DNA from: DATKZS01 sp035527835 [NCBI: bacterium]
GTDB lineage: Bacteria; RBG-13-61-14
NCBI GenBank assembly: GCA_035527835.1
Contig: DATKZS010000239.1
Coordinates: 1 to 23,188, forward strand
Length of the DNA stretch: 23,188 nucleotides
Direction: 5' to 3'
This document shows, one piece after another, positions 1 through 7,730 of the stretch; the first letter of the stretch is position 1, and every line of letters starts with the position of its first letter. Position numbers and translations under genes: made by a program. Below the pieces are notes generated by a model, which was not told the DNA's origin, made no database searches, and saw only the letters and a program-made list of their open reading frames with translations.

Positions 1-1853
1 TGCGGGCCCTTGTCCATGGGCGGCACGCCCTTGGCCCGGTTGTGCATCTGCGAGTCGCGGTAAGAGATGCCCTCCCGCACGTTAAAGGAATGGCGGAGCG
101 TCTCGATCCTCTCGCCGATGGTCATGTAGTCGTCCTCGGTGAGGCCCCAGCCGGTGGCGGCGTTCAGGTATTCATAGAGCGGGTACTTGGGCCCGCAGGT
201 CAGCCCGAACAGGCACACGCCCGCGCCGTTGACCACTTGCATCAGGTTGGAGTTGATGGCCTGGTTCTTGGCGCGGCCCTGAGGATTGCTCTTGGCCTTC
301 TTGCTCTCCATGGGTTTCACCTTGTCGGCCTTTCGGGAGAAGCGGTGGACCTGCATCAGCTCCTGCCAGACGTATCCGGAGATGGTGTGTCGTCCGGGGG
401 TCGGCTCGACCTCAAAGGCGAGGCCCTGGAGGATGTCGAACTTGGGATCGTGCATGGGCAGCTCCTGGCCGCCGGCGTGGACGGCGAACTGCTCGGAGCC
501 TTTGCCGATCTTTTTGGCGGCGGCCTTGACCCCGTCGGCAAGCACGTCGCCGAAGCCTTCCCGGGCGATGACCATTTGGAGGAGCTTGACCATGGGCTCG
601 GCCTTGCCCCATCCGATTTCGAGGCCGCCGAGGTCTTGCTTGGTGATGATGCCGTTCTCGAAGCACTCGATGGCGAAGGCGACCACTCCGCCGGCGGAGA
701 TGGTGTCGAGCCCGCCGCGGTTGCACAGGTCGTTCATTTTGAACAGGACGTGGATGTCGTCAACAAGACACATGGCGGCGAATGCGCACATGGTCTCGTA
801 TTCCGGCTTGTGCATCTCGGCTATCGGGTACGGCCCGTCCTTGACCTCGAAGATGCCGCCGCACTGGATGGGGCAGGAGAAGCAGCCGTAGCGCTTGGTC
901 TGATACTTGATCACGTTGTCGTCGCCGGTCTTGCCGGAGCGCGAGAGCGGGAAGTCCATGAAGCCCACGCCGCCCCAGTTCTTGACCGGGCTGTCTCCGG
1001 TCTCCGCGCTCATCGCGGTGACGCCCATGGTCCCGTACTTTTTGAGGATCTGGCACCACAGGTCGCCGGGCTGGGCCGTGGCGATGGGGTTCACGCGCGT
1101 GAGCCAGCCCACGAACTTGACCATCTTCGACCCCAGGATCTTCTGCATGAAGTCGGCCTTGTTGAGCGCCGCGCCGAACTCCTTGGAAAGGGCCTTCACC
1201 CGCTCGGCGTCGTCGGCCTCGATCTTTTGCTTGCCGGTGGCGACCACGGCCTTGAGCTTCTTGCTGCCCATGACCGCGCCCAGGCCCGAGCGCGCCGCGA
1301 AGCGGCCGCCGTCGTTCGAGATCCCGGAGATCAGCGAGAGCTTTTCGCCGGCCGGGCCGATGCACGCCACCTGCACCTTTTTCAGGTCCGCGAGCTCGGC
1401 CTTGATCGCCTGCTCGGTCTCGACCGTGTCCTTGCCCCAGAGGGCGGTGGCGTCCTTGAGTTGCGCGCCCTCGTCGCTGAGCAGAAGATAGACGGGCTTT
1501 TGCGAGATGCCGTGGAAGAACACCGCGTCGTAGCCCGCGCGCTTGATGGCCGGCGAAAGATAGCCGCCGCAGTTGGCGTCGCCCCACCCGCCGGTGAGCG
1601 GCGACTTGGCGCAGACCATGAAGCGGCCCGAGAACACGGCGCCGGTTCCCGTGAGCAGGCCGGAGCAGAAGCCCAGGATGTTGTCGGGTCCCAGCGGGTC
1701 CGCGCCCGGCGGGATGCGGTCGTAAAGCAGCTTGGCGCCCAGACCATAGCCGGTCAGGAACTTCTTGTAAATTTTTTCCTCGATCTGCTCGTCGGTGAGC
1801 TTGCCGGTGTCCAGGTCCACCCACAACACCTTGCCCATGAATCCTTTGCCCAT
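1..1853 (-). CDS. Aldehyde:ferredoxin oxidoreductase family protein (3' end cut by window edge)
   Basis: This is a tungsten/molybdopterin enzyme of the AOR family, which oxidises aldehydes or related acids and passes electrons to ferredoxin in the cytoplasm. About 617 residues are present and the stop lies outside the window; family members are usually 600-650 residues. Visible hallmarks are an N-terminal GKGFMGKVLWVDLDTGKL stretch, the pterin-binding segment RSGLGAVMGSKKLKAV, a CxxCxxxC [4Fe-4S] motif (C324, C327, C331; YGCFSCPIQCGG) and a distal Cys at 547 (GVCLFG), matching the four cluster ligands known in AOR. Two in-frame ATGs exist at 1859 and 1853. The AAGGAGG at 1860-1866 abuts the first and stands 6 nt from the second, so 1853 is preferred. 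The substrate is unknown; a BamB-like role is possible but unsupported. The long open frame on the opposite strand is a GC-rich shadow. Confidence 0.93.
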   Translation of the reverse strand, partial: MGKGFMGKVLWVDLDTGKLTDEQIEEKIYKKFLTGYGLGAKLLYDRIPPGADPLGPDNILGFCSGLLTGTGAVFSGRFMVCAKSPLTGGWGDANCGGYLSPAIKRAGYDAVFFHGISQKPVYLLLSDEGAQLKDATALWGKDTVETEQAIKAELADLKKVQVACIGPAGEKLSLISGISNDGGRFAARSGLGAVMGSKKLKAVVATGKQKIEADDAERVKALSKEFGAALNKADFMQKILGSKMVKFVGWLTRVNPIATAQPGDLWCQILKKYGTMGVTAMSAETGDSPVKNWGGVGFMDFPLSRSGKTGDDNVIKYQTKRYGCFSCPIQCGGIFEVKDGPYPIAEMHKPEYETMCAFAAMCLVDDIHVLFKMNDLCNRGGLDTISAGGVVAFAIECFENGIITKQDLGGLEIGWGKAEPMVKLLQMVIAREGFGDVLADGVKAAAKKIGKGSEQFAVHAGGQELPMHDPKFDILQGLAFEVEPTPGRHTISGYVWQELMQVHRFSRKADKVKPMESKKAKSNPQGRAKNQAINSNLMQVVNGAGVCLFGLTCGPKYPLYEYLNAATGWGLTEDDYMTIGERIETLRHSFNVREGISYRDSQMHNRAKGVPPMDKGP

Positions 1854-1911
1854 AGCCATCCTCCTTGGTCGGACGGTTGCGGAAATTTTCCATACCCTGC
1901 CGCTTCCCTCT

Positions 1912-1940
1912 ATTCTTGCCCAGCCGCGAGCAATTTTCAA
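1912..1940 (-). promoter_or_regulatory. Candidate sigma-70-type promoter of the AOR gene
   Basis: On the minus strand, TTGAAA (1935-1940) and AAGAAT (1912-1917) are separated by 17 nt. They match the -35 and -10 consensus at 5/6 and 4/6 positions. This would give a leader of roughly 50 nt before the start at 1853. It lies between repeat element 1 and the gene. Found by inspection only. Confidence 0.4.
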
Positions 1941-1966
1941 GCCGGTGGAATGCAAGGGCATGTAGA

Positions 1967-2040
1967 AACCGCGGAGACGCGGAGAACGCAGCGCAGGGAT
2001 TAGAATAATATTTCTCCGCGTCCTCTGCGTCTCCGCGGTT
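1967..2040. repeat. Intergenic inverted-repeat element 1 (CGCGGAGA/CGCAGAGG type)
   Basis: The outer arms AACCGCGGAGACGC (1967-1980) and GCGTCTCCGCGGTT (2027-2040) are a perfect 14-bp inverted repeat. Each arm continues inward with further copies of a CGC(A/G)GAG unit, so GACGCGGAGAA (1976-1986) can also pair with TTCTCCGCGTC (2012-2022). The loop is AT-rich and contains AATAATATT. The element ends 27 nt downstream of the stop codon of the membrane-protein gene at 2067. It belongs to the set of seven related elements in this window. Confidence 0.85.
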
Positions 2041-2066
2041 AACTTAAGCCTCAAATGATGTTGTTA

Positions 2067-3086
2067 TCAGCTTCCCGGCGGCTTGAATGGATCATCATCG
2101 TCGGATGGCTTGGGCGCCGGGGCCGGGGCGGAAACGGCTTTGCCGGCGAAGCCGCCGCCGGAGGCGGGCCCTGATGTCGGCGCGGGCCGGAGTTGCGCCG
2201 GCGGCGCTGCGGGCCTGGGAGCAGCCGGCGGCTGCGCCGGCCTGGACTGCGCCGCGGGCGCGGCCGGGGCCGCCGGCCTGGGCGGTTGCGCCAGTGGCGG
2301 CGCTGAAGGTTTCTGCGGGGCGATAGGCGGCGCCGTGGGCCGCGGCTGCTGCTGCGGGGCTTGGGGAGGGATCATGGCCGGAGAGGGCGGCGGTCCGGCA
2401 TAGCCGGGCGCGGGCCCGGCCGGCGGCGCGGGGGGACTTGCCGGCGCTGGTGCGGGCGGTGCCTGCTGGAAGGGAGCCCCGGGCTGGCCGGGCATGGGCT
2501 GCTGCTGATAGTATGTTCCGGGCTGTCCCGGGTAGGTGGGTCCGCCCATTCCGGGAGGCGGGTAGCCGCCGCCGTAGGGCGGCATGGCGCCGGGGTACTG
2601 CGGCGGGAAGCGGCGGGGCAGGAAGATGCGCAGGCCGATGAAGCCGCCGAGGGTCGCGAATGCGCTCATAAAGATCACCGATAACACGAGTCCCAGGAAG
2701 ATCATGCCCACTGATCCCGGCCTCATGAACTGCATCATCTGCTCCATGAACTGCTGGACCTCGGGCGGCACGTCCCGCATATTGCTCATCATTTGTTCCA
2801 TCTGTTGTTGCTGCACCCCGCCCATCATCATGTTGAGGAGGCCGCCCAGGATGCCCGAGATAACGCCGGCCAGCGCGCCGGAGCCCAGGCCCACCAGCGC
2901 GCCGTCGCCGTCGGTGGGTATGTAGTAGAGGCAGGATTGCACATAAATGTAGGAGGCCAACACTCCGCCCAGGATCACCCAGGCGCAACAGCAGATGTTG
3001 ATAGAGCTGACGCAGGGGATCGAGCTCAGCAATCCCGCCGCGGCCCCTCCGATCAGAATGGCTTTCAGGTAACTCGGCTTGTTCAT
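2067..3086 (-). CDS. Multi-pass membrane protein with Pro/Ala-rich C-terminal tail
   Basis: A 339-residue protein with hydrophobic segments at about 7-24, 31-50, 62-88 and 127-152. The second contains a Cys cluster (NICCCAWVILGG). A Met/Gln-rich linker (90-122) separates the third and fourth segments. From residue 158 onward the protein is low-complexity: first Pro/Gly/Tyr/Gln, then Pro/Ala repeats, ending in an acidic PSDDDDPFKPPGS tail. The first 50 residues resemble uncharacterised small membrane proteins beginning with a GG(A)AAGLLSSIP motif, but I do not know a function. Its ATG overlaps the TGA of the upstream DUF2085 gene by 4 nt, so translation is probably coupled. An AAGGGAG ribosome-binding site lies 8-9 nt upstream. 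The tail could be a flexible periplasmic or cytoplasmic extension; topology cannot be decided here. Confidence 0.85.
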   Translation of the reverse strand: MNKPSYLKAILIGGAAAGLLSSIPCVSSINICCCAWVILGGVLASYIYVQSCLYYIPTDGDGALVGLGSGALAGVISGILGGLLNMMMGGVQQQQMEQMMSNMRDVPPEVQQFMEQMMQFMRPGSVGMIFLGLVLSVIFMSAFATLGGFIGLRIFLPRRFPPQYPGAMPPYGGGYPPPGMGGPTYPGQPGTYYQQQPMPGQPGAPFQQAPPAPAPASPPAPPAGPAPGYAGPPPSPAMIPPQAPQQQPRPTAPPIAPQKPSAPPLAQPPRPAAPAAPAAQSRPAQPPAAPRPAAPPAQLRPAPTSGPASGGGFAGKAVSAPAPAPKPSDDDDPFKPPGS

Positions 3087-3622
3087 GTGCGGTCTCCCTT
3101 GAATGGCTGGATGGCGGCGGCATGAGATCCCGCGCCGGCGCGGAAATATTGCCTATATGCTTCCTGGATAATCTTGGCGGCTTCGAGGAGCGCGGGCCAC
3201 AGCGCTCGGGCGGCGACGGCGCCCACCAGCAGTCCGGTGGCGACGCGGAACCAGGCGGGCGAGGTGATGAGTGTGGTGGTGTTGATGAGTCCGTCCACTC
3301 CGAGCGGGGCGATGCCGGCGAGGAGCAGGGCGGTGGAGATGGGCCGGCCGCGTCGCGGCTCCGGGACCATTCGCCAGCAGAGCCAGCCGAGCATGAATCC
3401 CGCGTAAATTCCGGTGCACCTCGCGCATACGGGCAGGCACACGCCGCTTAGCCAGAGGCTGCGCTCGGGCATCTGGTGGCAGACCTTGGAAAAGGCGAGC
3501 CGGGCCACCGCGTTAACCGCGCCGCTCCCGCCCAGTCCCGCTTCCAGGACCGGGGCGAAGACCAGGGCGCAGGCCGCGGCCGCGCCGGCAAGCACTAACA
3601 GATAAATTCGGCGGGGGCTCAT
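3083..3622 (-). CDS. DUF2085 family membrane protein
   Basis: This 179-residue protein carries the DUF2085 signature: KVCHQMPERSLWL followed by LPVCARCTGIYAG, with His and several Cys conserved in the family. These suggest metal or redox chemistry at the membrane, but the family has no established function. Hydrophobic segments lie near the N-terminus (LLVLAGAAAACALVFAPVL), after the ARCTGIY motif, and in two C-terminal stretches. An upstream in-frame TTG at 3661 would add 13 residues. That TTG is part of a TTGACA sequence that could instead be a -35 box, and the ATG at 3622 begins a more typical MSPRR N-terminus, so I chose 3622. Neither start has a strong Shine-Dalgarno. The stop overlaps the next gene's start (ATGA), forming a two-gene unit. 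Confidence 0.88.
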   Translation of the reverse strand: MSPRRIYLLVLAGAAAACALVFAPVLEAGLGGSGAVNAVARLAFSKVCHQMPERSLWLSGVCLPVCARCTGIYAGFMLGWLCWRMVPEPRRGRPISTALLLAGIAPLGVDGLINTTTLITSPAWFRVATGLLVGAVAARALWPALLEAAKIIQEAYRQYFRAGAGSHAAAIQPFKGDRT

Positions 3623-3701
3623 GGGCCTGATTAGTCTTGCCGGATCGGTTGCAATTGTCAAGCGCGATGGAAGGCGCGATGGAGAGATAAGTTGATTATT
3701 A

Positions 3702-3765
3702 AGCGCAAAGGCGCAAAGAACGCAAAGGCAAAAAATATTCTTTGCGATCTTTGCGCCTTTGCGCT
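3702..3765. repeat. Intergenic inverted-repeat element 2 (CGCAAAG type)
   Basis: The left arm (3702-3727) and right arm (3740-3765) are complementary at 25 of 26 positions. Each contains three CGCAAAG units spaced 8-9 nt (AGCGCAAAGGCGCAAAG...). The 12-nt loop includes AAAATATT. The right arm ends 21 nt downstream of the anmK stop codon. Same design as elements 1, 3, 4 and 7, but a different unit sequence. Confidence 0.9.
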
Positions 3766-3786
3766 GAAAAAATAACTTCTGGTTTT

Positions 3787-4953
3787 TTAAGGAGCCGGTA
3801 CAATTTTACCGAGGATCACGGTTTTCTTGGCGCCGGTTGCGCCGGGGAGGTTGCCGGGCCTGCCTTTGAGGGTCTCCATGGCGAGGATGGCGAAGGCGAT
3901 GGCTTCCTTGGCCAGGGCGGGAATTCCGTATTCGGATGACGAGGCCATGGGCGCGGGCGCGAAGAGGTCGGCGAGCTTCTGCATGAGGTATAGGTTCCGG
4001 GCGCCTCCTCCGGAGACGATCACCTCGTCCAGCGATGCCTTGGCGGCGTGGAATTTCCGGTAGTGGCCGTGGATGGCATGGGCGGTGAGGTCGGTGGCGG
4101 TGGCGATGAGGTCGCGGTATTGCTTCTTGGTTTCCGCGGGATGGCTCTTCAGGATGTCGTCCACGAACTTGGCGCCGAAGCGCTCGCGTCCGGTGCTCTT
4201 GGGTGGCGGCTCGGCGAAGAAGGCGGTGGCGAGGAGGCCGGCGAGGAGCTTGGGGTCTGACTTTCCCAGGGCGGCGTGTCGTCCGTCGCGGTCGTAGGTC
4301 TCCTTGTGGTTGGTCATGCGGCAGACGAGCTCGTTGATGACCATGTTTCCGGGGCCGATGTCGGAGGCCTGGACGGAGAGGGGATCGTCGTTGCCCTTGA
4401 TGAGCACGGTGCCGTTGGCGATGCCTCCGATGTTGACGAGGAAGCGGGTGCGTCGGGGGTCGTGGAAGAGGAGGTGGTCCACGTAGGGCACGAGCGGGGC
4501 GCCCTGTCCGCCGGCGGCGATGTCGGCGGGCCGGAAGTCGGCCACGGTGGTGACGCCGGATCGGGCCGCGATGACGGAAGGCTCGGCCACCTGGCAGGTG
4601 GCGCGGATCCGGTAGCGGCCCATCTTCACGGGCGCGGGCAGGTGGTGGATGGTCTGGCCGTGCGAGCCGATGAACTCGACGTCTCGCGCGGCCACGCCTC
4701 CCTGCTTCATGATCTTGAGCGCGGCCTCGCCGAAAAGCTCGCCCAGGTAGAAGTTCAGGCGCGCGACCTTGTCCACGCTCGCGGTGGCCGGGTCGGAGCA
4801 CTCCAGGATGTAACGCACCGTCTCGCCATTGTAAGGGTACGTCTCGAACGCCAGCAGCTCGACCGCGACGCCTTTGCCCGTGCGTTTCAAGTCAACCAGG
4901 GCCGCGTCAATCCCGTCCAGCGAAGTCCCGGCCATCAGTCCGATCGCTTTCAT
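3787..4953 (-). CDS. anmK: Anhydro-N-acetylmuramic acid kinase
   Basis: AnmK cleaves and phosphorylates 1,6-anhydro-N-acetylmuramic acid to MurNAc-6-phosphate in the cytoplasm, recycling cell-wall turnover products. At 388 residues it is of normal family length. Family motifs are all present: GLMAGTSLDGIDAALVD (5-21, nucleotide binding), GSHGQTIHH (96-104), DFRPADIAAGGQGAPL (139-154), VNIGGIAN (173-180), DIGPGN (198-203) and the C-terminal VSGGGARN. The ATG at 4953 has AAAGGAGGT about 7 nt upstream. It stands alone between repeat elements 2 and 3, so it is probably transcribed separately or by read-through from the M20 gene. Its presence suggests a Gram-negative-type envelope with a peptidoglycan sacculus (inference). 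Confidence 0.97.
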   Translation of the reverse strand: MKAIGLMAGTSLDGIDAALVDLKRTGKGVAVELLAFETYPYNGETVRYILECSDPATASVDKVARLNFYLGELFGEAALKIMKQGGVAARDVEFIGSHGQTIHHLPAPVKMGRYRIRATCQVAEPSVIAARSGVTTVADFRPADIAAGGQGAPLVPYVDHLLFHDPRRTRFLVNIGGIANGTVLIKGNDDPLSVQASDIGPGNMVINELVCRMTNHKETYDRDGRHAALGKSDPKLLAGLLATAFFAEPPPKSTGRERFGAKFVDDILKSHPAETKKQYRDLIATATDLTAHAIHGHYRKFHAAKASLDEVIVSGGGARNLYLMQKLADLFAPAPMASSSEYGIPALAKEAIAFAILAMETLKGRPGNLPGATGAKKTVILGKIVPAP

Positions 4954-4997
4954 AACGGCTACCTCCTTTGTTCTTGGTAGGACAGGGGGAATTTTTT

Positions 4998-5080
4998 ACC
5001 GCCAAGGCACCAAGACGCCAAGACACCAAGAAGATAATAATTATTATAAAAAAACTTGGCGCTCTTGGCGCCTTGGCGGT
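4998..5080. repeat. Intergenic inverted-repeat element 3 (CGCCAAGA type)
   Basis: ACCGCCAAGG (4998-5007) pairs with CCTTGGCGGT (5071-5080). Inward, both arms carry repeated (C)GCCAAGA or ACCAAGA units. The middle contains the palindrome ATAATAATTATTAT, then an A-rich run. The right arm ends 33 nt downstream of the M20 gene stop. The left arm is less regular than the right (ACCAAGA replaces GCCAAGA twice), suggesting decay. Confidence 0.88.
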
Positions 5081-5112
5081 TACTTCGGCCTCCCATTTTG
5101 TACCCACCCCAC

Positions 5113-6321
5113 CTACAGATAATCCGGCAGCTTGCCTTCCTGTTTGATGTACGCGCGGTGCTCGTTTTTGATGTCCTGGCGCAGGCGCTCGTTAAGGAGG
5201 ACTTCCGCGCCGGTGAGGGCGTTGGCCAGGATGGCTTTTTCGAGCATGGCTCGTCCGCCGGGCCCTCCGGCCGCGGCGGCGAACTCGCGGCTATGGACCC
5301 CGCTCGTGGCGCCGGGCACGGCGAGCAAGGGGTGGAGCACGGGGGCGTAGAGGCTCACGTTGCCCACGTCGGTGCTGCCCATACCCTCGTCCTCCGGGCC
5401 CTGCTTGACCTCGACGCCGATGCTTTCGAGCACGCGCCAGAAGACCTGGCCCAGCGCGCGGTTGCCGGCGTAGGGCGCGTAGAACTTGTCCTTCCGGAGC
5501 CGAGTCACCAGCCGGGCGCCCGCGGCCTTGGCCGCGCCCTGCGCGCAGGCGATCACCTTGGCCGCGACCTCGTTGGTTTCCTTGACGGTGAGCCCGCGTG
5601 CCAGGAACACGGCGGCGGCCCGCTCGGGAATGATGTTGGGGGCGACGCCGCCCTGGGTGACGATGCCGTGGACGCGCACGTGGGAGGGGAGCTGCTGCCG
5701 GAGCGCGTTAACGGCGTTAAAAGTCTGGATCACGGCGTCGAGCGCGTTCACTCCCTTTTCCGGCTCGGCGGAGGCGTGGGCGGCGCGGCCCTTGAAGAAG
5801 AACTCGATCTCGACCACGCCCAGCGCGCGCTTGTAAACCTCGGTACGGCGATCGGGATGGATGATGAGCGCGGCGTCGAGATTCTTGAACGCGCCTTGCC
5901 GCGCGAGGATGACCTTGCCGCCGCCCATCTCCTCGGCCGGACAGCCGATGACCTTGATCGAGCCGTGGAGAGGGGTAAGCGATCGGCTGAGCGCAGCGGC
6001 GGCGCCGGCGCTCCCGGCCGCGATCAAATGATGTCCGCAGGCGTGGCCCATGCCCGGCAGAGCGTCCATCTCCGCGAGATAGGCGAGACAGGGCCGCCTT
6101 TGCCCGCGCTTCTCGGCCGTGAACGCGGTCTTGAGCCCGCCCAGATGATTGGTGATGGCGAATCCGAAGCCGGCGAGGAAATCGGAGAGGGCCTTGGCGG
6201 CGAAGAACTCCTGGTACGCGGCCTCGGGATGCTCGAAGATCGTGCGCGCCAGCGCCCAGGCCAAGGGCTCGATCTTCCGGCACTCGCGCTTGATGCGTTG
6301 CGCGACTTTTGCGGGGACCAA
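5113..6321 (-). CDS. M20 family amidohydrolase/peptidase (AbgB-like)
   Basis: A zinc-dependent amidohydrolase of 402 residues that hydrolyses an amide bond of an unknown acylated amino acid or peptide; p-aminobenzoyl-glutamate-type substrates are known in the closest subfamily. Metal-site motifs are AEMDALPG (83-90), MGHACGHH (91-98), the catalytic PAEE (128-131) and FFFKGRAAHASAEPEKG in the dimerisation domain. The start is a TTG at 6321: a strong TAAGGAGGT (6330-6338) sits 8 nt upstream and there is no ATG before residue 85, inside the catalytic domain. It lies 71 nt downstream of the MetH-activation-domain gene on the same strand, so it could be the last gene of that operon, although its function is not obviously related. 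Confidence 0.9.
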   Translation of the reverse strand: MVPAKVAQRIKRECRKIEPLAWALARTIFEHPEAAYQEFFAAKALSDFLAGFGFAITNHLGGLKTAFTAEKRGQRRPCLAYLAEMDALPGMGHACGHHLIAAGSAGAAAALSRSLTPLHGSIKVIGCPAEEMGGGKVILARQGAFKNLDAALIIHPDRRTEVYKRALGVVEIEFFFKGRAAHASAEPEKGVNALDAVIQTFNAVNALRQQLPSHVRVHGIVTQGGVAPNIIPERAAAVFLARGLTVKETNEVAAKVIACAQGAAKAAGARLVTRLRKDKFYAPYAGNRALGQVFWRVLESIGVEVKQGPEDEGMGSTDVGNVSLYAPVLHPLLAVPGATSGVHSREFAAAAGGPGGRAMLEKAILANALTGAEVLLNERLRQDIKNEHRAYIKQEGKLPDYL

Positions 6322-6392
6322 AATAGACTACCTCCTTAAGGGGGCGCGAAATGATTCCATGATTATAATAATGCCGGCGCCTGAGAAAGTCA

Positions 6393-7067
6393 TTATATCC
6401 TTCGATGAGGACAATCCTTGGAGCATAAGGCACAGGGCGACTTAAAAGCGATGTTTTGAGCCAGCACCGCGGCGCCCGACACCGTCTTGGCCGGAATCAT
6501 GATGAAATGAGGCGTCAGCGATACCCCGATCTTGCGCGCATCAAGCGCCTTGAATATCAATTCCTGTCCCTCGAGGCCCCAGTCGCAATATCCCGGGCTC
6601 ATCCGAGCCGAAACTTGCAGGCCTCGCGATTGCGCGTCAGCCTGGTACCTGTCTTGAACCAGGTCCGCCGCCAGCTCCGCCAGTTCCGAGCCCAGGGCAT
6701 CTATAAGCAAATCCATCCAACTCGACGCCCCGGGGCTGAATCCCTCTCTCCACTCCTCGCCCGCCGTGGCGATGGAGAAAGCTATGGATTTTTCTCCCCC
6801 GCATCTCCCGGCCAATCGGGCGAGCAGGGGACTTTTTATTGTGCCTTGCTCAACGCGGATCCCGTTCCCGTCAACCGATTTCACCTCCATGGTTTTGTAA
6901 AGTCCCCTGGGTTTAAACCTCTCCCCAACCATGGAAATGGACTCCGTGATGGCATTGCCGATGATATTATCCGGGGGATTGCGCTGATTGTAGCCGAGTC
7001 TGGCGGCGAGTTTCCTGGGCAGTTCGGAGATGAGTGGGCGAGGGTCGGCCTGGTTGACGATCACCAT
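6393..7067 (-). CDS. MetH-type activation (reactivation) domain protein with C-terminal Cys cluster
   Basis: This 224-residue protein resembles the C-terminal AdoMet-binding activation domain of cobalamin-dependent methionine synthase, which reductively remethylates oxidised cob(II)alamin. The diagnostic stretch is RMSPGYCDWGLEGQ (155-168; the RxSPGY AdoMet motif), followed by KIGVSLTPHFIMIPAKTVSG (179-198). The C-terminus adds CALCSKDCPHRR with C212, C215 and C219, a CxxCxxxC cluster that could bind Fe-S or another metal; this tail is not part of MetH itself. It overlaps the corrinoid-protein gene by 7 nt (ATGGTGA), so the two are translationally coupled. The likely role is keeping the neighbouring corrinoid protein in the active Co(I) state. 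That follows from domain identity and gene order and is not proven. Confidence 0.88.
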   Translation of the reverse strand: MVIVNQADPRPLISELPRKLAARLGYNQRNPPDNIIGNAITESISMVGERFKPRGLYKTMEVKSVDGNGIRVEQGTIKSPLLARLAGRCGGEKSIAFSIATAGEEWREGFSPGASSWMDLLIDALGSELAELAADLVQDRYQADAQSRGLQVSARMSPGYCDWGLEGQELIFKALDARKIGVSLTPHFIMIPAKTVSGAAVLAQNIAFKSPCALCSKDCPHRRI

Positions 7068-7717
7068 TTTTCGCCGGCCCCGGCCCTTTCCATCGCGGCT
7101 TCGGTCTCCTCCAGCAAGGTAATGGCCGAATCGGCGAATCCGTCCGCTCCGAAGGTTCGGGCCAGGTCCGCATTCAGAGGGGCTCCGCCGACCATGACAA
7201 TCACCGAGGGGAATCGCTCCTTGACCCGCCGTATGATCTCGGGCATTTGAGACATGGTGGTTGACATCATGGCCGATAAAGCGAGGACCCTGGCATGGTG
7301 ATCCTCCAGGGCCTTCAAGAATGAATCGAGTAAAACCTCGCGGCCGAGGTCCCGCACATTATAACCGCTCGCGGCGTACACCTTGGAGATTATATTCTTG
7401 CCCAGGTCGTGCGGATCTCCCTCCACCACCCCGATGACCAGGCGCATCCCCTCCCCGGCCTCACCCTCCTTCAACGGGGAAATCATATCAAGACCATCGT
7501 GAATAAGGTCCAGGCAAATCAGGAACCGCGGGAGAGGGACTTCATCGCTCATCATTCTACGGCGTTGGCGCTCCAGCTCCTGGAACAGGGTTCTTCGAAG
7601 ATCCTGCTCCGGAACGCCCGCGGTGATGAGAGCCTCCATGGTCTCTCTCAGGGCCTGAGAGTCAAGCTCCATGACCGAGCGCTTCAGTCTTTCCAGGAGG
7701 CTTTCCGGTTCGTTCAT
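7061..7717 (-). CDS. Cobalamin-binding corrinoid protein (MtbC/MttC-like)
   Basis: A 218-residue methyl-carrier protein. Residues 1-85 form the helical cap domain. Residues 90-215 form the B12-binding Rossmann domain with the DxHxxG motif GDPHDLGKN (D101, H103, G106; His is the lower cobalt ligand), followed by LSAMMSTT and GGAPLN, which line the dimethylbenzimidazole tail pocket in this family. It would accept a methyl group from a substrate methyltransferase and hand it to a second enzyme, usually tetrahydrofolate- or thiol-directed. It lies 13 nt downstream of the UroD-type methyltransferase and overlaps the activation-domain gene. The start at 7717 has AAGGGA about 5 nt upstream. The methyl donor (methoxy compound, methylamine, methanol or other) cannot be read from this protein. 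Confidence 0.93.
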   Translation of the reverse strand: MNEPESLLERLKRSVMELDSQALRETMEALITAGVPEQDLRRTLFQELERQRRRMMSDEVPLPRFLICLDLIHDGLDMISPLKEGEAGEGMRLVIGVVEGDPHDLGKNIISKVYAASGYNVRDLGREVLLDSFLKALEDHHARVLALSAMMSTTMSQMPEIIRRVKERFPSVIVMVGGAPLNADLARTFGADGFADSAITLLEETEAAMERAGAGEKW

Positions 7718-7730
7718 CCGAGTCCCTTTT

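Noticed and set aside
42-2003. 653-codon open frame on the plus strand
   Set aside because: It is antisense to the AOR gene, its translation is low-complexity and Leu/Ala/Gly/His-rich, it has no recognisable domain, and it runs through repeat element 1.
3656-3661. TTG start at 3661 for the DUF2085 gene, or TTGACA here as a firm -35 box
   Set aside because: No Shine-Dalgarno precedes the TTG, and no acceptable -10 box lies at 16-18 nt; neither reading is secure, so the ATG at 3622 was used and no promoter was listed.
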